In this document: one piece after another, positions 55,241-63,978 of the stretch | Position numbering within the stretch: position 1 is the stretch's first letter | Layout: every line of letters begins with the position of its first letter | Source of the DNA: Verrucomicrobiia bacterium | GTDB taxonomy: Bacteria; Verrucomicrobiota; Verrucomicrobiia; Limisphaerales; UBA11358 | NCBI GenBank assembly: GCA_031290985.1 | Contig: JARLJW010000057.1 | Span: 62,001-126,000, forward strand | Direction of reading: 5' to 3' | DNA length: 64,000 nucleotides | Position numbers and translations under genes: made by a program | The notes under the pieces: generated by a model | What the model saw: only the letters and a program-made list of their open reading frames with translations | The model's database searches: none | Told to the model about the DNA's origin: nothing

Positions 55241-55837
55241 ATGAAGAAACTGGTATTTGGCTCGTTTGCAATTGTTGCCCTGGTCGCGGCCTGCGTGCCG
55301 TCGGTTAATCCGTTTTACACGGACAAGGATGTAATCACTGATTCACGGCTGGCGGGGCGCTGGGCCGAGGACAAGGATAAGGACAAAGGCCAACCCGTCA
55401 CGTGGACATTCTCAGCCGCCACCAACAGCGCGTATGCGGTTGCACTCGTGGATGACAATGGCAAGACCGGGCAGTTTACGGGGCACCTGTTCAAGCTCGG
55501 TGACGGGCTTTTCCTCGATCTGACGCCGACGGAGTGCAACTATGCCACCAATCAAGCTGATATCGTTGGAAACGCCATGATTCCCGGACACTTGCTGCTG
55601 CGGGTCGGGCTGGAAGAAAACAAATTGAACCTCGCATTTTGTGATCCCGACTGGATGAAAAAGTTCCTGGAGAAAAACCCTTCGGCCATAGCCCACCGCA
55701 CGGTGGATGACTGCGTCATCCTCACGGCGGAAACCCGGGCGTTGCAAAAGTTTGTTTTGAAACATTTGGGCAAGGATGAATTGTTTTCCGACAGCGGTGA
55801 ATACCGCCGTCAAGCGACCCCCGCCGGCGCGAGGTGA
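55241..55837 (+). CDS. Putative outer-membrane or periplasmic lipoprotein
   Basis: This 198-residue protein has signal peptide MKKLVFGSFAIVALVAAC with lipobox LVAAC, so it is probably lipidated at Cys18. The mature part begins VPSVNPFYTDKDVITDSRLA and has a beta-rich profile with no enzyme motif that I recognise. It starts 17 bp after the activase gene, but a shared function is not evident. Confidence 0.7.
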   Translation: MKKLVFGSFAIVALVAACVPSVNPFYTDKDVITDSRLAGRWAEDKDKDKGQPVTWTFSAATNSAYAVALVDDNGKTGQFTGHLFKLGDGLFLDLTPTECNYATNQADIVGNAMIPGHLLLRVGLEENKLNLAFCDPDWMKKFLEKNPSAIAHRTVDDCVILTAETRALQKFVLKHLGKDELFSDSGEYRRQATPAGAR

Positions 55838-55848
55838 TGGGAGCCGAT

Positions 55849-55916
55849 CATCGCTGCAGGCGATGTCACCAATAGTTTTTCGATTCACGCCTGTTTTCCA
55901 AGAGGGGTTAAGCTGC
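55849..55916 (+). promoter_or_regulatory. Composite element B
   Basis: CATCG-N7-CGATG is at 55849-55865, TTTTTCGATTC at 55876-55886, then 21 nt, then TTAAGCTGC at 55908-55916. It lies 38 bp upstream of the DUF2157 gene. Confidence 0.6.
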
Positions 55917-55954
55917 TCGTGTAAAGGACAGGATATGTTCTGAACAATGACAAC

Positions 55955-57139
55955 ATGAAAACCGAGGACATCGAAAAAATCCACGCCGCCGGGCTTATCA
56001 CGGGCGAACAGCGCGACCAGATCATTGCGTACTTTGGTTTGAAGGACGAGGGCGGCAAGTTTCTGGTCATCATCTCCTTCGTCGGGGCGGTGCTGATCGC
56101 CGCCGGCATCACGTTGTTGATCTCGGCGCATTGGGATGAGATTCCGCGCGGATTAAAAATCGCCATCGGTCTGGCGCTCATGCTGGGCGCACACGGCGGC
56201 GGCTGGTGGCTTCGGGAAGTGCAAGGCGTATATCGCAAGACCGGGGAAGCGTTGCAATTCGTCGGTTCCGCGCTGTTTCTCGCCAATATTGCGCTGGTCG
56301 GCCAGATTTATCACCTCGAATCAAGAACCCCGGACGCATTCCTGCTCTGGCTGGTTGGGATTGCCGCGTTGCCGTGGCTGTTGCGTTCGAAGGCGCAATT
56401 GGTGCTGGTGCTGGCGGCGTTCTGCACCTGGTTCGGCTGCGAAATCAACCAACGGGACAGCCTGATTTATTTGGGGAACGAATCCCAGGTTCTGGCCTAT
56501 TCATTGCTGGGCTTGATTTTTCTGGGTGCAGGCTACTGGCTGCGACGGACGACTTTCGCCGAGTTCGCCTCTCCGTTCGAAAAAACGGGCGTATTTGGTC
56601 TCCTGTTTTTCGCCTATCCGCTGACGTGGGCGGGTTTCATGAGCTGGGGACATGATGACACCAATATATGCTCATGGCTGCTGCCCGCCCTGGCCGCGGT
56701 CGGAATCCTTTCAACGGCTTCCGGCATCCGCAATCTGCCCGCGCTAAACCCGCAATGGCGTTGGACCTGGGGTGGTGCGCTGGCGGCGGCCGCCGGATTG
56801 TTGTGCGCGGCGTTTTTCGCGCCGCAGGAGCGAGGATATTACTGGATCGCGCACATGGATGGCAGCAACACTGTTGCCACCATCGCGTTATTTGTATTCT
56901 GCCTGTTGCAGATTCAGGTGGGATTGCAGCAACGTTCCCGGTTTCTGGTCAACGTGGGCGTCACTTTCATCGGTTTGGACATGATCTCGGCGTACTTCGG
57001 GTTGTTTGGGACCATGGCCTTGACCGGTGCCATGTTTGTCGTGATCGGAGTCTTCCTGATTTTGTTCGGTGTCTTTTTGGAAAAGAAGCGTCGCAAATTC
57101 ATCCGGCAAATCAAAACCACCATCGCGGAAACCGCATGA
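55955..57139 (+). CDS. DUF2157-family polytopic membrane protein
   Basis: This 394-residue protein has a soluble N-terminus (MKTEDIEKIHAAGLITGEQR) and about ten membrane helices, ending in a Lys/Arg-rich tail (EKKRRKFIRQIKT). The layout fits DUF2157, a family of unknown function commonly paired with a GDYXXLXY protein. That partner is the next gene, whose ATG overlaps this stop by four bases (ATGA). It is driven by composite element B and there is no Shine-Dalgarno sequence. Confidence 0.82.
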   Translation: MKTEDIEKIHAAGLITGEQRDQIIAYFGLKDEGGKFLVIISFVGAVLIAAGITLLISAHWDEIPRGLKIAIGLALMLGAHGGGWWLREVQGVYRKTGEALQFVGSALFLANIALVGQIYHLESRTPDAFLLWLVGIAALPWLLRSKAQLVLVLAAFCTWFGCEINQRDSLIYLGNESQVLAYSLLGLIFLGAGYWLRRTTFAEFASPFEKTGVFGLLFFAYPLTWAGFMSWGHDDTNICSWLLPALAAVGILSTASGIRNLPALNPQWRWTWGGALAAAAGLLCAAFFAPQERGYYWIAHMDGSNTVATIALFVFCLLQIQVGLQQRSRFLVNVGVTFIGLDMISAYFGLFGTMALTGAMFVVIGVFLILFGVFLEKKRRKFIRQIKTTIAETA

Positions 57140-57684
57140 AACTAAAACTGCTCATACTGGTGCTGACAATGCAATCTGCGTGGCTGCTGGGCACGGTGAT
57201 CCGGCAGGAGGGCATCCTGCGCGTCGGCAAGCTGGTATTGCTGGAGACCCAGCCGATGGATCCCCGCGATCCATTGCGCGGTGATTTTGTGCGGCTCAAT
57301 TACAAGATCAGCAACATCCCGCGCGACAAGTTTTCCCCGCCGCTGAATGTTGATTTGGCGGCTGGCACCAAGGTTTATGCCGCTCTTGCCCCGGCTGGGA
57401 CGAACGGATTCTGGGAGGTCACCCGTGCGGCCTTGAAACCTCTTACCCCGGCGGAAAATGAAATCCTGCTGCGCGGCAAAAGCGAATCGAGCTGGCATAT
57501 TCCATCGGGTTCGGTCCACATCGAATACGGCATCGAACAGTATTATGTGGCCGAAGGCACCGGCAATCCACGGGGTAAACTGACGGCGCAGGTGGCGGTC
57601 GCGAGTTCCGGGCGCGCCACCATCAAGGAGGTCTTTATTGATGGCCAGCCGTATGCCGCGGTGATGAAAAGAACAGACCGCTAA
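57136..57684 (+). CDS. GDYXXLXY-family membrane-anchored protein
   Basis: This 182-residue protein has an N-terminal membrane anchor (LKLLILVLTMQSAWLLGTVI) and an extracytoplasmic domain with the name-giving motif, here GDFVRLNYKIS, plus YYVAEGTGNPRG near the C-terminus. Family members are usually encoded next to DUF2157 proteins, as here, and probably form a complex with them. Function is unknown. The four-base overlap with the previous gene indicates coupled translation. Confidence 0.82.
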   Translation: MKLKLLILVLTMQSAWLLGTVIRQEGILRVGKLVLLETQPMDPRDPLRGDFVRLNYKISNIPRDKFSPPLNVDLAAGTKVYAALAPAGTNGFWEVTRAALKPLTPAENEILLRGKSESSWHIPSGSVHIEYGIEQYYVAEGTGNPRGKLTAQVAVASSGRATIKEVFIDGQPYAAVMKRTDR

Positions 57685-57699
57685 GCCACGGACCGGGCC

Positions 57700-58797
57700 T
57701 CACGTCAGGTTCACCACTTTGCCGGTGCGGACGGATTCGTAGATGGCGGAGATGACTTTCATGTCGCGCAAGCCTTCTTCGCCGGGGACGCGGGTGGGGC
57801 GGTTTCCCAAGATACATTGTGCGAAATCGTCCATTTCAGCGGCGAACTGGTTCATATCCGCCAGGCGAATGGTTTTCCCGTCGCTGCGACTGCCGCTGAT
57901 GCCGTGATAACCGTAGGCCGGATTTAAGGCCAGCCAGCCGCGGTCGGTATTGGCCGAGAATCGGTTTATGCCGCTAAAGCCATAGGTCGTGTTGCCGTTG
58001 GCCAGGACGCCGCTGGGAAATGCCATCTGCCAGGTCAGCGATTCCTCAATGTCGCGGAACTTGACCTTGTCATTGGTGGTGGCGAGGGCGGAAACCGAAA
58101 TGGGTTCCTCGCCGGATAAATAACGCATCGCCTGCAAGGCGTAGATGCCCACATCCATCATCGGCCCGCCGCCGGACAGTTCCTTCTTTAGCCGCCATTG
58201 AGCGGGGTCGCCGATGGCAAAGCCAAACCCCGCCTCGATAAATTTCAGGCTGCCCAAAACCTGCTCGCGCACAAGCCGTATGCATTCCTGATGGTTGGGT
58301 TCGAAGTGCAGACGATAACCGATGGCGAGCTGTTTGCCCGCCGTCTTGCAGGCGTCAATCATCTGCCGGCATTTTTCAACGGAAACCTCCATGGGCTTCT
58401 CGCACAGGACGTGCTTGCCCGCCTTGGCGGCGGCGATGGTGTGATCGGCGTGCAACCCATTGGGAGTCACCACATACACCACGTCAATGTCCGGGTTGTC
58501 CGCGAGTTTCGACATCGTGTCATAACTGTAGACGCTGTGGTCGGGCAGGTTGTATTGGGCTTGCCAGCGCCTGGCCTTTTCAGGCGTGCCGGTGATGATG
58601 CCGGCCAGCTTGCAGTATTCCGTCTCCTGTAATGCCGGGGCGATCTGGTTCGTGCTCAAATTGCCCAGGCCGCATAAGGCAAAACCAAGCTTGCGCTTTG
58701 GCGCGGCGGCCAGGGAAAACTTCGGGATGAACGGCAGGGCCGCGGCGGCCAGCGCGGAAGCCTTGAGAAAATGACGGCGGGAGGGCAGGGAATTCAT
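57700..58797 (-). CDS. Tat-exported Gfo/Idh/MocA-family oxidoreductase
   Basis: This 365-residue protein has a twin-arginine leader, SRRHFLKASALAAAALPF. The start at 58797 is preferred over 58824 because it begins directly at the leader. The NAD(P)-binding Rossmann domain has GLGNLST, and the conserved EKP motif is in HVLCEKPMEVS. A GFO-type C-terminal domain follows (GGGPMMDVGIYALQAMRYLSG). It resembles periplasmic glucose-fructose oxidoreductase, which uses tightly bound NADP; substrate is unknown. It is divergent from the MFS-acyltransferase gene. Confidence 0.82.
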   Translation of the reverse strand: MNSLPSRRHFLKASALAAAALPFIPKFSLAAAPKRKLGFALCGLGNLSTNQIAPALQETEYCKLAGIITGTPEKARRWQAQYNLPDHSVYSYDTMSKLADNPDIDVVYVVTPNGLHADHTIAAAKAGKHVLCEKPMEVSVEKCRQMIDACKTAGKQLAIGYRLHFEPNHQECIRLVREQVLGSLKFIEAGFGFAIGDPAQWRLKKELSGGGPMMDVGIYALQAMRYLSGEEPISVSALATTNDKVKFRDIEESLTWQMAFPSGVLANGNTTYGFSGINRFSANTDRGWLALNPAYGYHGISGSRSDGKTIRLADMNQFAAEMDDFAQCILGNRPTRVPGEEGLRDMKVISAIYESVRTGKVVNLT

Positions 58798-58867
58798 GAG
58801 GGGGAAACTATCGCCATTTTCCATGCCCTGACAACGGAAAAATTGAACGGCTGGGCCAGGTTTCCGG

Positions 58868-58936
58868 CATCGGGTGGAGCGATGGCCGGCGAAAGTTTTT
58901 CAATTCCCACATTGCCCTGCGGACTGGTAGCTTTGC
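58868..58936 (+). promoter_or_regulatory. Composite element C
   Basis: CATCG-N7-CGATG is at 58868-58884, TTTTTCAATTC at 58896-58906, then 21 nt, then TAGCTTTGC at 58928-58936. The GTG start at 58940 is only three bases later, so the transcript would be leaderless. Confidence 0.6.
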
Positions 58937-58939
58937 GCC

Positions 58940-61900
58940 GTGAACGAAACCAAACCAGAACCCCAAATCCAGGTCCCGGACAAGACGCGCGGTTTTTGGG
59001 CGCTAATCGTCACGCAATTTCAGGGGGCTTTCAGCGACAATGTGATGAAAAACCTCGTGGTCTTTGTGGCCTTGTTCGCCACGGGGCATGAGGCCATGGA
59101 CGCCGCCGGCAAGAACAAGTTCGGCGAATCGATCGGCGCGCTGTTTTCACTGCCATTCATCCTGTTCTCGGTCACCGGTGGTTTTTTGGCCGATCGCCAC
59201 AGCAAGCGCACAGTGATGCTGGGGGTAAAGATTTTCGAACTGCTCATCATGACGGTTGTTCTGACCGGCCTGTGGACGATGAATAAGAATATATTGCTCG
59301 CCTGCGTCTTTCTCATGGGGACCCATAGCGCCATTTTTGGCCCGTCAAAATATGGTTCGTTGCCGGAATTGTTGCCGGAACGGAAGCTTTCCTGGGGCAA
59401 TGGCATCTTGGAACTTGGCACCTTCATGGCCATCATTCTCGGGACGGTTGCCGCCGCCGTGATGGCGCAACATTTTCGCGGCCAACAATGGATTTCCGGG
59501 TTTGTGTTGATTGGCCTGGCCTTGGCCGGCCTGGTTGCGTGCCTGCAAATCACCAAAATTCCGGCGGCTGATCCAGCCCGAAAATTCACCCTGAATGTCC
59601 CCGGCGAGGTGTGGCGGCAGTTGCGGGCCATGCGCGGTGACCGTCCACTCTGGCTGGCCGTCATCGGCAACACCTATTTCAGCTTTTTAGGGGCATTGCT
59701 GCTGCTAAACCTGTTTTTTTACGGTGCCGACGTGCTACGGGTGCATGAGACCGACATCGGGCTGCTCAATGTCGCGCTCGCACTGGGCATCGGGCTGGGC
59801 AGCGTGGCGGCGGGCTATCTATCAGGCGGGAAGATCGAATACGGCCTGGTGCCGCTGGGCGCAGCCGGGCTGGCGGTTTTTTCCGCAGCGCTCGCATGGC
59901 CGGGCGTGGGCTTGCATGGTTCCTATGTACTGCTGGCGTTGCTGGGTTTTGCCGGCGGCTTTTTCATCGTGCCCGTGGCGGCGCTGTTGCAACACAAGCC
60001 AACGCGGGAAAACAAGGGCGGCGTGCAGGCAACAGCTAACCTGCTGTCCTTTGTGGGTGTCTTTCTGGCATCCGGCGCACATTGGCTGCTGGTGGAGCAG
60101 CTACACTTCACCCCGCGTGAAATCTTTCTCGTGGGTGGCGTGATGACGTTCGCCAGTGCGATCTACGCTTTGTTTTTACTGCCGACTGCGCTGCTGCGCT
60201 TCATCCTTTGGTGCGTCACGAACACAATTTACAGGGTCCGCGTCGTCGGACGTGACAATCTGCCCTCCAAAGGCGGCATGCTGCTCGTTTGCAACCATCT
60301 TTCATTTGCCGATGCGCTCCTGCTTATTGCGGCGACGGACCGGCCGATCCGGTTTTTGATGTTTAAGGGCATGTTCGAGCAGCGCTGGATAAAACCCTTT
60401 GCCAAAATTTTGCGCGCCATCCCCATCTCATCCGAGCAACGGCCGCGTGAACTTATTCATTCCCTGCAGGAGGCGACTGAAGCCATCCGCAATGGCGAGG
60501 TGGTCTGCATCTTTGCCGAGGGCCAGATCACACGCATCGGACAGTTGCTGCCGTTCCAACGCGGCTTCGAACGCATCATGAAGGACGTGGATGCTCCGAT
60601 CATCCCCATCTCGCTTGACGGTGTCATCGGCAGTCCGACCAGTTTTGTGCATGGCCGCATGGTGCGCCGTTTTCCCGAGCATTTGCCGCATCCCGTGACC
60701 GTGAGTTTTGGCAAGCCCTTGCCGGCAACGGCCAATCACATCGAGGTGCGCGAAGCCGTGCAGGAACTCATCGCGGACGCATGGCAATATCGCCGCGCCA
60801 AGATGGAGCCGATGCCGCGCAACTTCGTCCGCTCCGCCCGCCGGCATCCGGGGCGTTTTGCGATGGTTGACGCCACCAGCGGGAAGGTGAACTTCGGCAC
60901 GGCGCTGGTAAAAACCATTTTCCTGGCCCGCCGCTTAAAATCTGTCTGGCGTGGTCAGAACATGGTCGGCCTGTTTCTCCCGCCGAGCGTGCCCGGCGCG
61001 CTGGTCAACCACGCCGCCTTCCTGTGCGGCAAGGTGCCGGTGAACCTGAATTATACGCTTTCGGAGTCCACCATCGCTTCCTGCGCCAAGCAATGCGACA
61101 TCACGACCACCATCACGTCGCGGAAGTTTCTGGAAAAGATCAAACTCACGCCGCCCGGCAAAATCATTTACCTCGAAGACATCGCCGCGAACCCCACTGC
61201 GCTTGAAAAGATCACCGCGTGGCTGCTGGCCAAATTTGCGCCCTTTGCCTTGCTGAAGCGCATTGCGGGGCGGGAAAAAGAGGTCGTGCTGGATGATCTC
61301 GCCACGGTCATTTTTTCCAGCGGCAGCACCGGTGAACCGAAGGGAGTGATGCTTTCGCATTACAATATCCTCTCCAACGTCAGCCAGTTTAGCCATATCC
61401 TGAACTTCACGCATCGCGACCGTTTTCTCGGCATCCTGCCGTTCTTCCATTCTTTCGGGTTCACGGTCACGCTGGTTCTGCCGGGCGAGATCGGTTCGGG
61501 GGTCGTTTATCATGCGAATCCGCTGGATGCCCGCGCCATCGGCACGATGGTCCGCGAGAATGCCGTCACGCTCCTGCTGGCCACGCCGACTTTCCTGCAG
61601 CTTTACATGCGTGGCGTGCCGTCGGAAGATTTCGGCAGTTTGCAACTGGTGGTCGTGGGCGCGGAGAAATTGTCGGAGCGTCTCGCCGACGCGTTTCAGG
61701 AACAATTTGGCATCCGCCCGCTGGAAGGTTATGGCACGACGGAATGCGCCCCGGCGGTGGCCGTGAACATCATGGATTTCCGCGCGGCGGGCTTTCACCA
61801 GATCGGCGGCAAGCGCGGTAAAATCGGGCGTGCCTTGCCCGGCATGATGGCCAGACTCATGGAGGCCGACCATCCATGGGAAGGCCAGCCGGTGCCGCCC

Positions 61901-62383
61901 GGGGAACCCGGGATGTTGCTGGTGCGCGGACCGAACGTCATGCAGGGCTACCTCGGCCAGGCGGAGAAGACGGCGGATGTTTTACGGCATGGGTGGTATT
62001 GCACCGGCGACGTCGCCACCATGGATGAAGACGGTTTCCTGCAAATCACGGGCCGCCTCAGCCGGTTCAGCAAGATTGGCGGCGAAATGGTGCCGCACCT
62101 GAAGATTGAAGAGAAGCTGCAGGAGATCGCAGGCAAGGCGGAGCAGATGTTTGTGGTTACCGGTGTGCCGGACGAAAAGAAAGGCGAACGCCTCATCGTC
62201 CTCCACAAGCTGCCGGAAGCCGAATTGCCGGCGGTGCTGGAGAAATTCGGGGCGAGCGATTTGCCCAACCTCTGGAAACCCAAGGCTGACGCCTTTTACC
62301 GGGTTGAAAGCTTTCCGATGCTCGGCACCGGCAAGCTGGATTTGCGTGGGGTTAAGGAAACGGCGGCGAAGCTGGCGGGGTAA
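58940..62383 (+). CDS. MFS transporter - PlsC acyltransferase - acyl-ACP/acyl-CoA ligase fusion
   Basis: This 1147-residue protein starts at a GTG. Residues about 10-430 form an MFS domain resembling LplT lysophospholipid flippase. Residues about 440-640 are a PlsC acyltransferase with NHLSFAD (HX4D) near 453 and FAEGQITR near 524. Residues about 660-1147 are an AMP-forming acyl ligase with FSSGSTGEPKG near 791, GYGTTECAP near 929 and YCTGD near 1018. In Escherichia coli LplT and Aas (acyltransferase-ligase) are separate neighbours; here all three steps are in one chain. It probably imports and re-acylates lysophospholipid. The first 70 bases upstream hold composite element C. Confidence 0.9.
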   Translation: MNETKPEPQIQVPDKTRGFWALIVTQFQGAFSDNVMKNLVVFVALFATGHEAMDAAGKNKFGESIGALFSLPFILFSVTGGFLADRHSKRTVMLGVKIFELLIMTVVLTGLWTMNKNILLACVFLMGTHSAIFGPSKYGSLPELLPERKLSWGNGILELGTFMAIILGTVAAAVMAQHFRGQQWISGFVLIGLALAGLVACLQITKIPAADPARKFTLNVPGEVWRQLRAMRGDRPLWLAVIGNTYFSFLGALLLLNLFFYGADVLRVHETDIGLLNVALALGIGLGSVAAGYLSGGKIEYGLVPLGAAGLAVFSAALAWPGVGLHGSYVLLALLGFAGGFFIVPVAALLQHKPTRENKGGVQATANLLSFVGVFLASGAHWLLVEQLHFTPREIFLVGGVMTFASAIYALFLLPTALLRFILWCVTNTIYRVRVVGRDNLPSKGGMLLVCNHLSFADALLLIAATDRPIRFLMFKGMFEQRWIKPFAKILRAIPISSEQRPRELIHSLQEATEAIRNGEVVCIFAEGQITRIGQLLPFQRGFERIMKDVDAPIIPISLDGVIGSPTSFVHGRMVRRFPEHLPHPVTVSFGKPLPATANHIEVREAVQELIADAWQYRRAKMEPMPRNFVRSARRHPGRFAMVDATSGKVNFGTALVKTIFLARRLKSVWRGQNMVGLFLPPSVPGALVNHAAFLCGKVPVNLNYTLSESTIASCAKQCDITTTITSRKFLEKIKLTPPGKIIYLEDIAANPTALEKITAWLLAKFAPFALLKRIAGREKEVVLDDLATVIFSSGSTGEPKGVMLSHYNILSNVSQFSHILNFTHRDRFLGILPFFHSFGFTVTLVLPGEIGSGVVYHANPLDARAIGTMVRENAVTLLLATPTFLQLYMRGVPSEDFGSLQLVVVGAEKLSERLADAFQEQFGIRPLEGYGTTECAPAVAVNIMDFRAAGFHQIGGKRGKIGRALPGMMARLMEADHPWEGQPVPPGEPGMLLVRGPNVMQGYLGQAEKTADVLRHGWYCTGDVATMDEDGFLQITGRLSRFSKIGGEMVPHLKIEEKLQEIAGKAEQMFVVTGVPDEKKGERLIVLHKLPEAELPAVLEKFGASDLPNLWKPKADAFYRVESFPMLGTGKLDLRGVKETAAKLAG

Positions 62384-62407
62384 GGATGCTTTCTTGGACG
62401 CCCTCGC

Positions 62408-62869
62408 TTAGAGCGTGATGAATTCGTGACGGATGGTTTTTCCGTCCAGATGGAGGATGGCCACGCTGCGTTCGGCGCCGGGCTTGGGCTTGCCGGAGTA
62501 GCCGGGATTGAAATAGAGGACGTCGTTGAGCGTCTCCGCATAGCGCTTGTGCGTATGCCCGAAGACGACCACGTCAGGTTTGCTTTTGGCCATGCGGCTG
62601 GTGACGGTTTCCGGCAGGTCACGCGGGTTGATGATGTGGTGGAGGAGAAACTTTTTGGCGCCAAGCTCGATGGTTTCCGTAAGCCGGCAGCCGATATCGC
62701 TGTCGCAATTGCCCAGCACGGCGGTGACCGGCGCGACCATGCCCAGCTCCAGGATTATGGAGGCGAAGCCAATGTCGCCGGCATGGAGGATATGATCAAC
62801 CCCGGCGAAAATCTTTTCCACGCGCGGATCCAGATGGCCGTGAGTGTCAGAAATGACGCCGATTTTCAC
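62408..62869 (-). CDS. YfcE-like calcineurin-fold phosphodiesterase
   Basis: This 153-residue metallophosphoesterase has the family motifs: SDTHGH (D8, H10), GDIG (D32), GNCDSD and GHTHKRY. It coordinates two metals and hydrolyses a phosphodiester of unknown nature, as YfcE does. The stop is 25 bp from the acyl ligase stop (convergent), and the ATG overlaps the DUF6580-like gene stop by four bases, so the two are probably cotranscribed. Confidence 0.88.
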   Translation of the reverse strand: MKIGVISDTHGHLDPRVEKIFAGVDHILHAGDIGFASIILELGMVAPVTAVLGNCDSDIGCRLTETIELGAKKFLLHHIINPRDLPETVTSRMAKSKPDVVVFGHTHKRYAETLNDVLYFNPGYSGKPKPGAERSVAILHLDGKTIRHEFITL

Positions 62870-63516
62870 GCCTTGGCTTCCTCCGGTTCGGCGTCTTTTT
62901 CACCTTCGGCAGCCTCGGGTTCACGCGCGCCGGCGGTCTTATCGGCCGGCGATTCGGCGGTGAGCTGGTGGGCGGCGGCAAACAGCGCCGTAAACAGGCC
63001 GCCGCTCAGGAGGGTGTTGCGAAAAAATTCCAGCGTGGTCGGCCAGCCATTGATGCCCTTGGTCAGGGCGATGATCCACCCGGCGATGGTCTTGGTGTAT
63101 TCAGGATTGTGAAATGGGTTGAAAAACCAGGAGGCGGTGTTGGTGATGACGTAAAACAGGATGGCACCGAGCAGTCCGCCGCCGACCAGCTTGAGGAGCG
63201 AGGTGTTGGGCTTGAAACCGCGCCCCAGCAGGATGAGCACGGCGTAGGCGGCATAGTTGAAGCTTAAGTTGGCAAGGTTGGCCGCGCTCCATACATCGTC
63301 AGCAGCGCCCGTGTACTGATAATAGAAATTCAAACCCAGGTCGGTGATGAGGATGGTAGCCATGGGCAGCCACCAGACGATTTTTTTGGGAAAGAAGACG
63401 CCCGCACAGAAGGCAAAGGCATAAACCACGCTAAAATTTAACGGCAGCAAACCGGGTATCCGTGAGATCGCAAACACGGCGACAAACAGGACGGGCAGCA
63501 GAATCTTGCTTTTCAC
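62866..63516 (-). CDS. DUF6580-like integral membrane protein
   Basis: This 216-residue protein has about five hydrophobic helices (VLFVAVFAISRIPGLLPL, VVYAFAFCAGVFFP, LVGGGLLGAILFYVITNTAS, etc.) and a charged C-terminal tail rich in Glu, Ala and Pro. The pattern, including NFSVVYAFAFCAGVFFPKK and FYVITNTASWF, resembles DUF6580, distantly like ECF substrate-binding membrane components; function is unknown. It is cotranscribed with the phosphodiesterase gene. Confidence 0.7.
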   Translation of the reverse strand: MKSKILLPVLFVAVFAISRIPGLLPLNFSVVYAFAFCAGVFFPKKIVWWLPMATILITDLGLNFYYQYTGAADDVWSAANLANLSFNYAAYAVLILLGRGFKPNTSLLKLVGGGLLGAILFYVITNTASWFFNPFHNPEYTKTIAGWIIALTKGINGWPTTLEFFRNTLLSGGLFTALFAAAHQLTAESPADKTAGAREPEAAEGEKDAEPEEAKA

Positions 63517-63561
63517 TCCGGATATTTTACCGGAGCAGGCGTCGGATTCAAATTATGAATT

Positions 63562-63978
63562 TCAGGTCGCCGCCACCGCGAGCTTGGATCTTTCGGCGAT
63601 CAATTCGAGCACAAGCCGGGCGAGTTCATCGTTGTCGACCGGTTTTTGGAGATAAGCGACCGCGCCGGCGGCGAGGGCGCGGGGCCGGGCCGTCACGGGA
63701 TCGTCGCTGGAAATCATGATGACCGGCGTATTTTGTGTCTCTTTGACCTGACGTATCCAGTTGAGCGCCCAGAAACCATCGCGCTCGCCGTCCATCCCGC
63801 CATCCGGGGGGAAGTTGATATCCATCACGATCACTTCCGGCTGTTCCCGGCGGATGTGTCCCAACGCCCCGGTGACATCGCCGCACATGAGGACCGAGCA
63901 GCCCTTGTCGCGCAGGGCAAAATAGACCGCCCGCTGGATGATCGGGTTGTCATCGACCACCAGAACTTTATGGAGCAA
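63562..63978 (-). CDS. Single-domain response regulator
   Basis: This 138-residue receiver has the pocket D9/D10, phospho-acceptor D53 (EVIVMDINFPPDGG) and a conserved Lys in AYLQKPVDNDEL. It has an insert around PPDGGMDGERDGFWALNW after the acceptor, longer than in CheY. No output domain is present. Its kinase is not visible; the gene start is 22 bp from the right window edge, so a neighbour may continue beyond. Confidence 0.85.
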   Translation of the reverse strand: MLHKVLVVDDNPIIQRAVYFALRDKGCSVLMCGDVTGALGHIRREQPEVIVMDINFPPDGGMDGERDGFWALNWIRQVKETQNTPVIMISSDDPVTARPRALAAGAVAYLQKPVDNDELARLVLELIAERSKLAVAAT

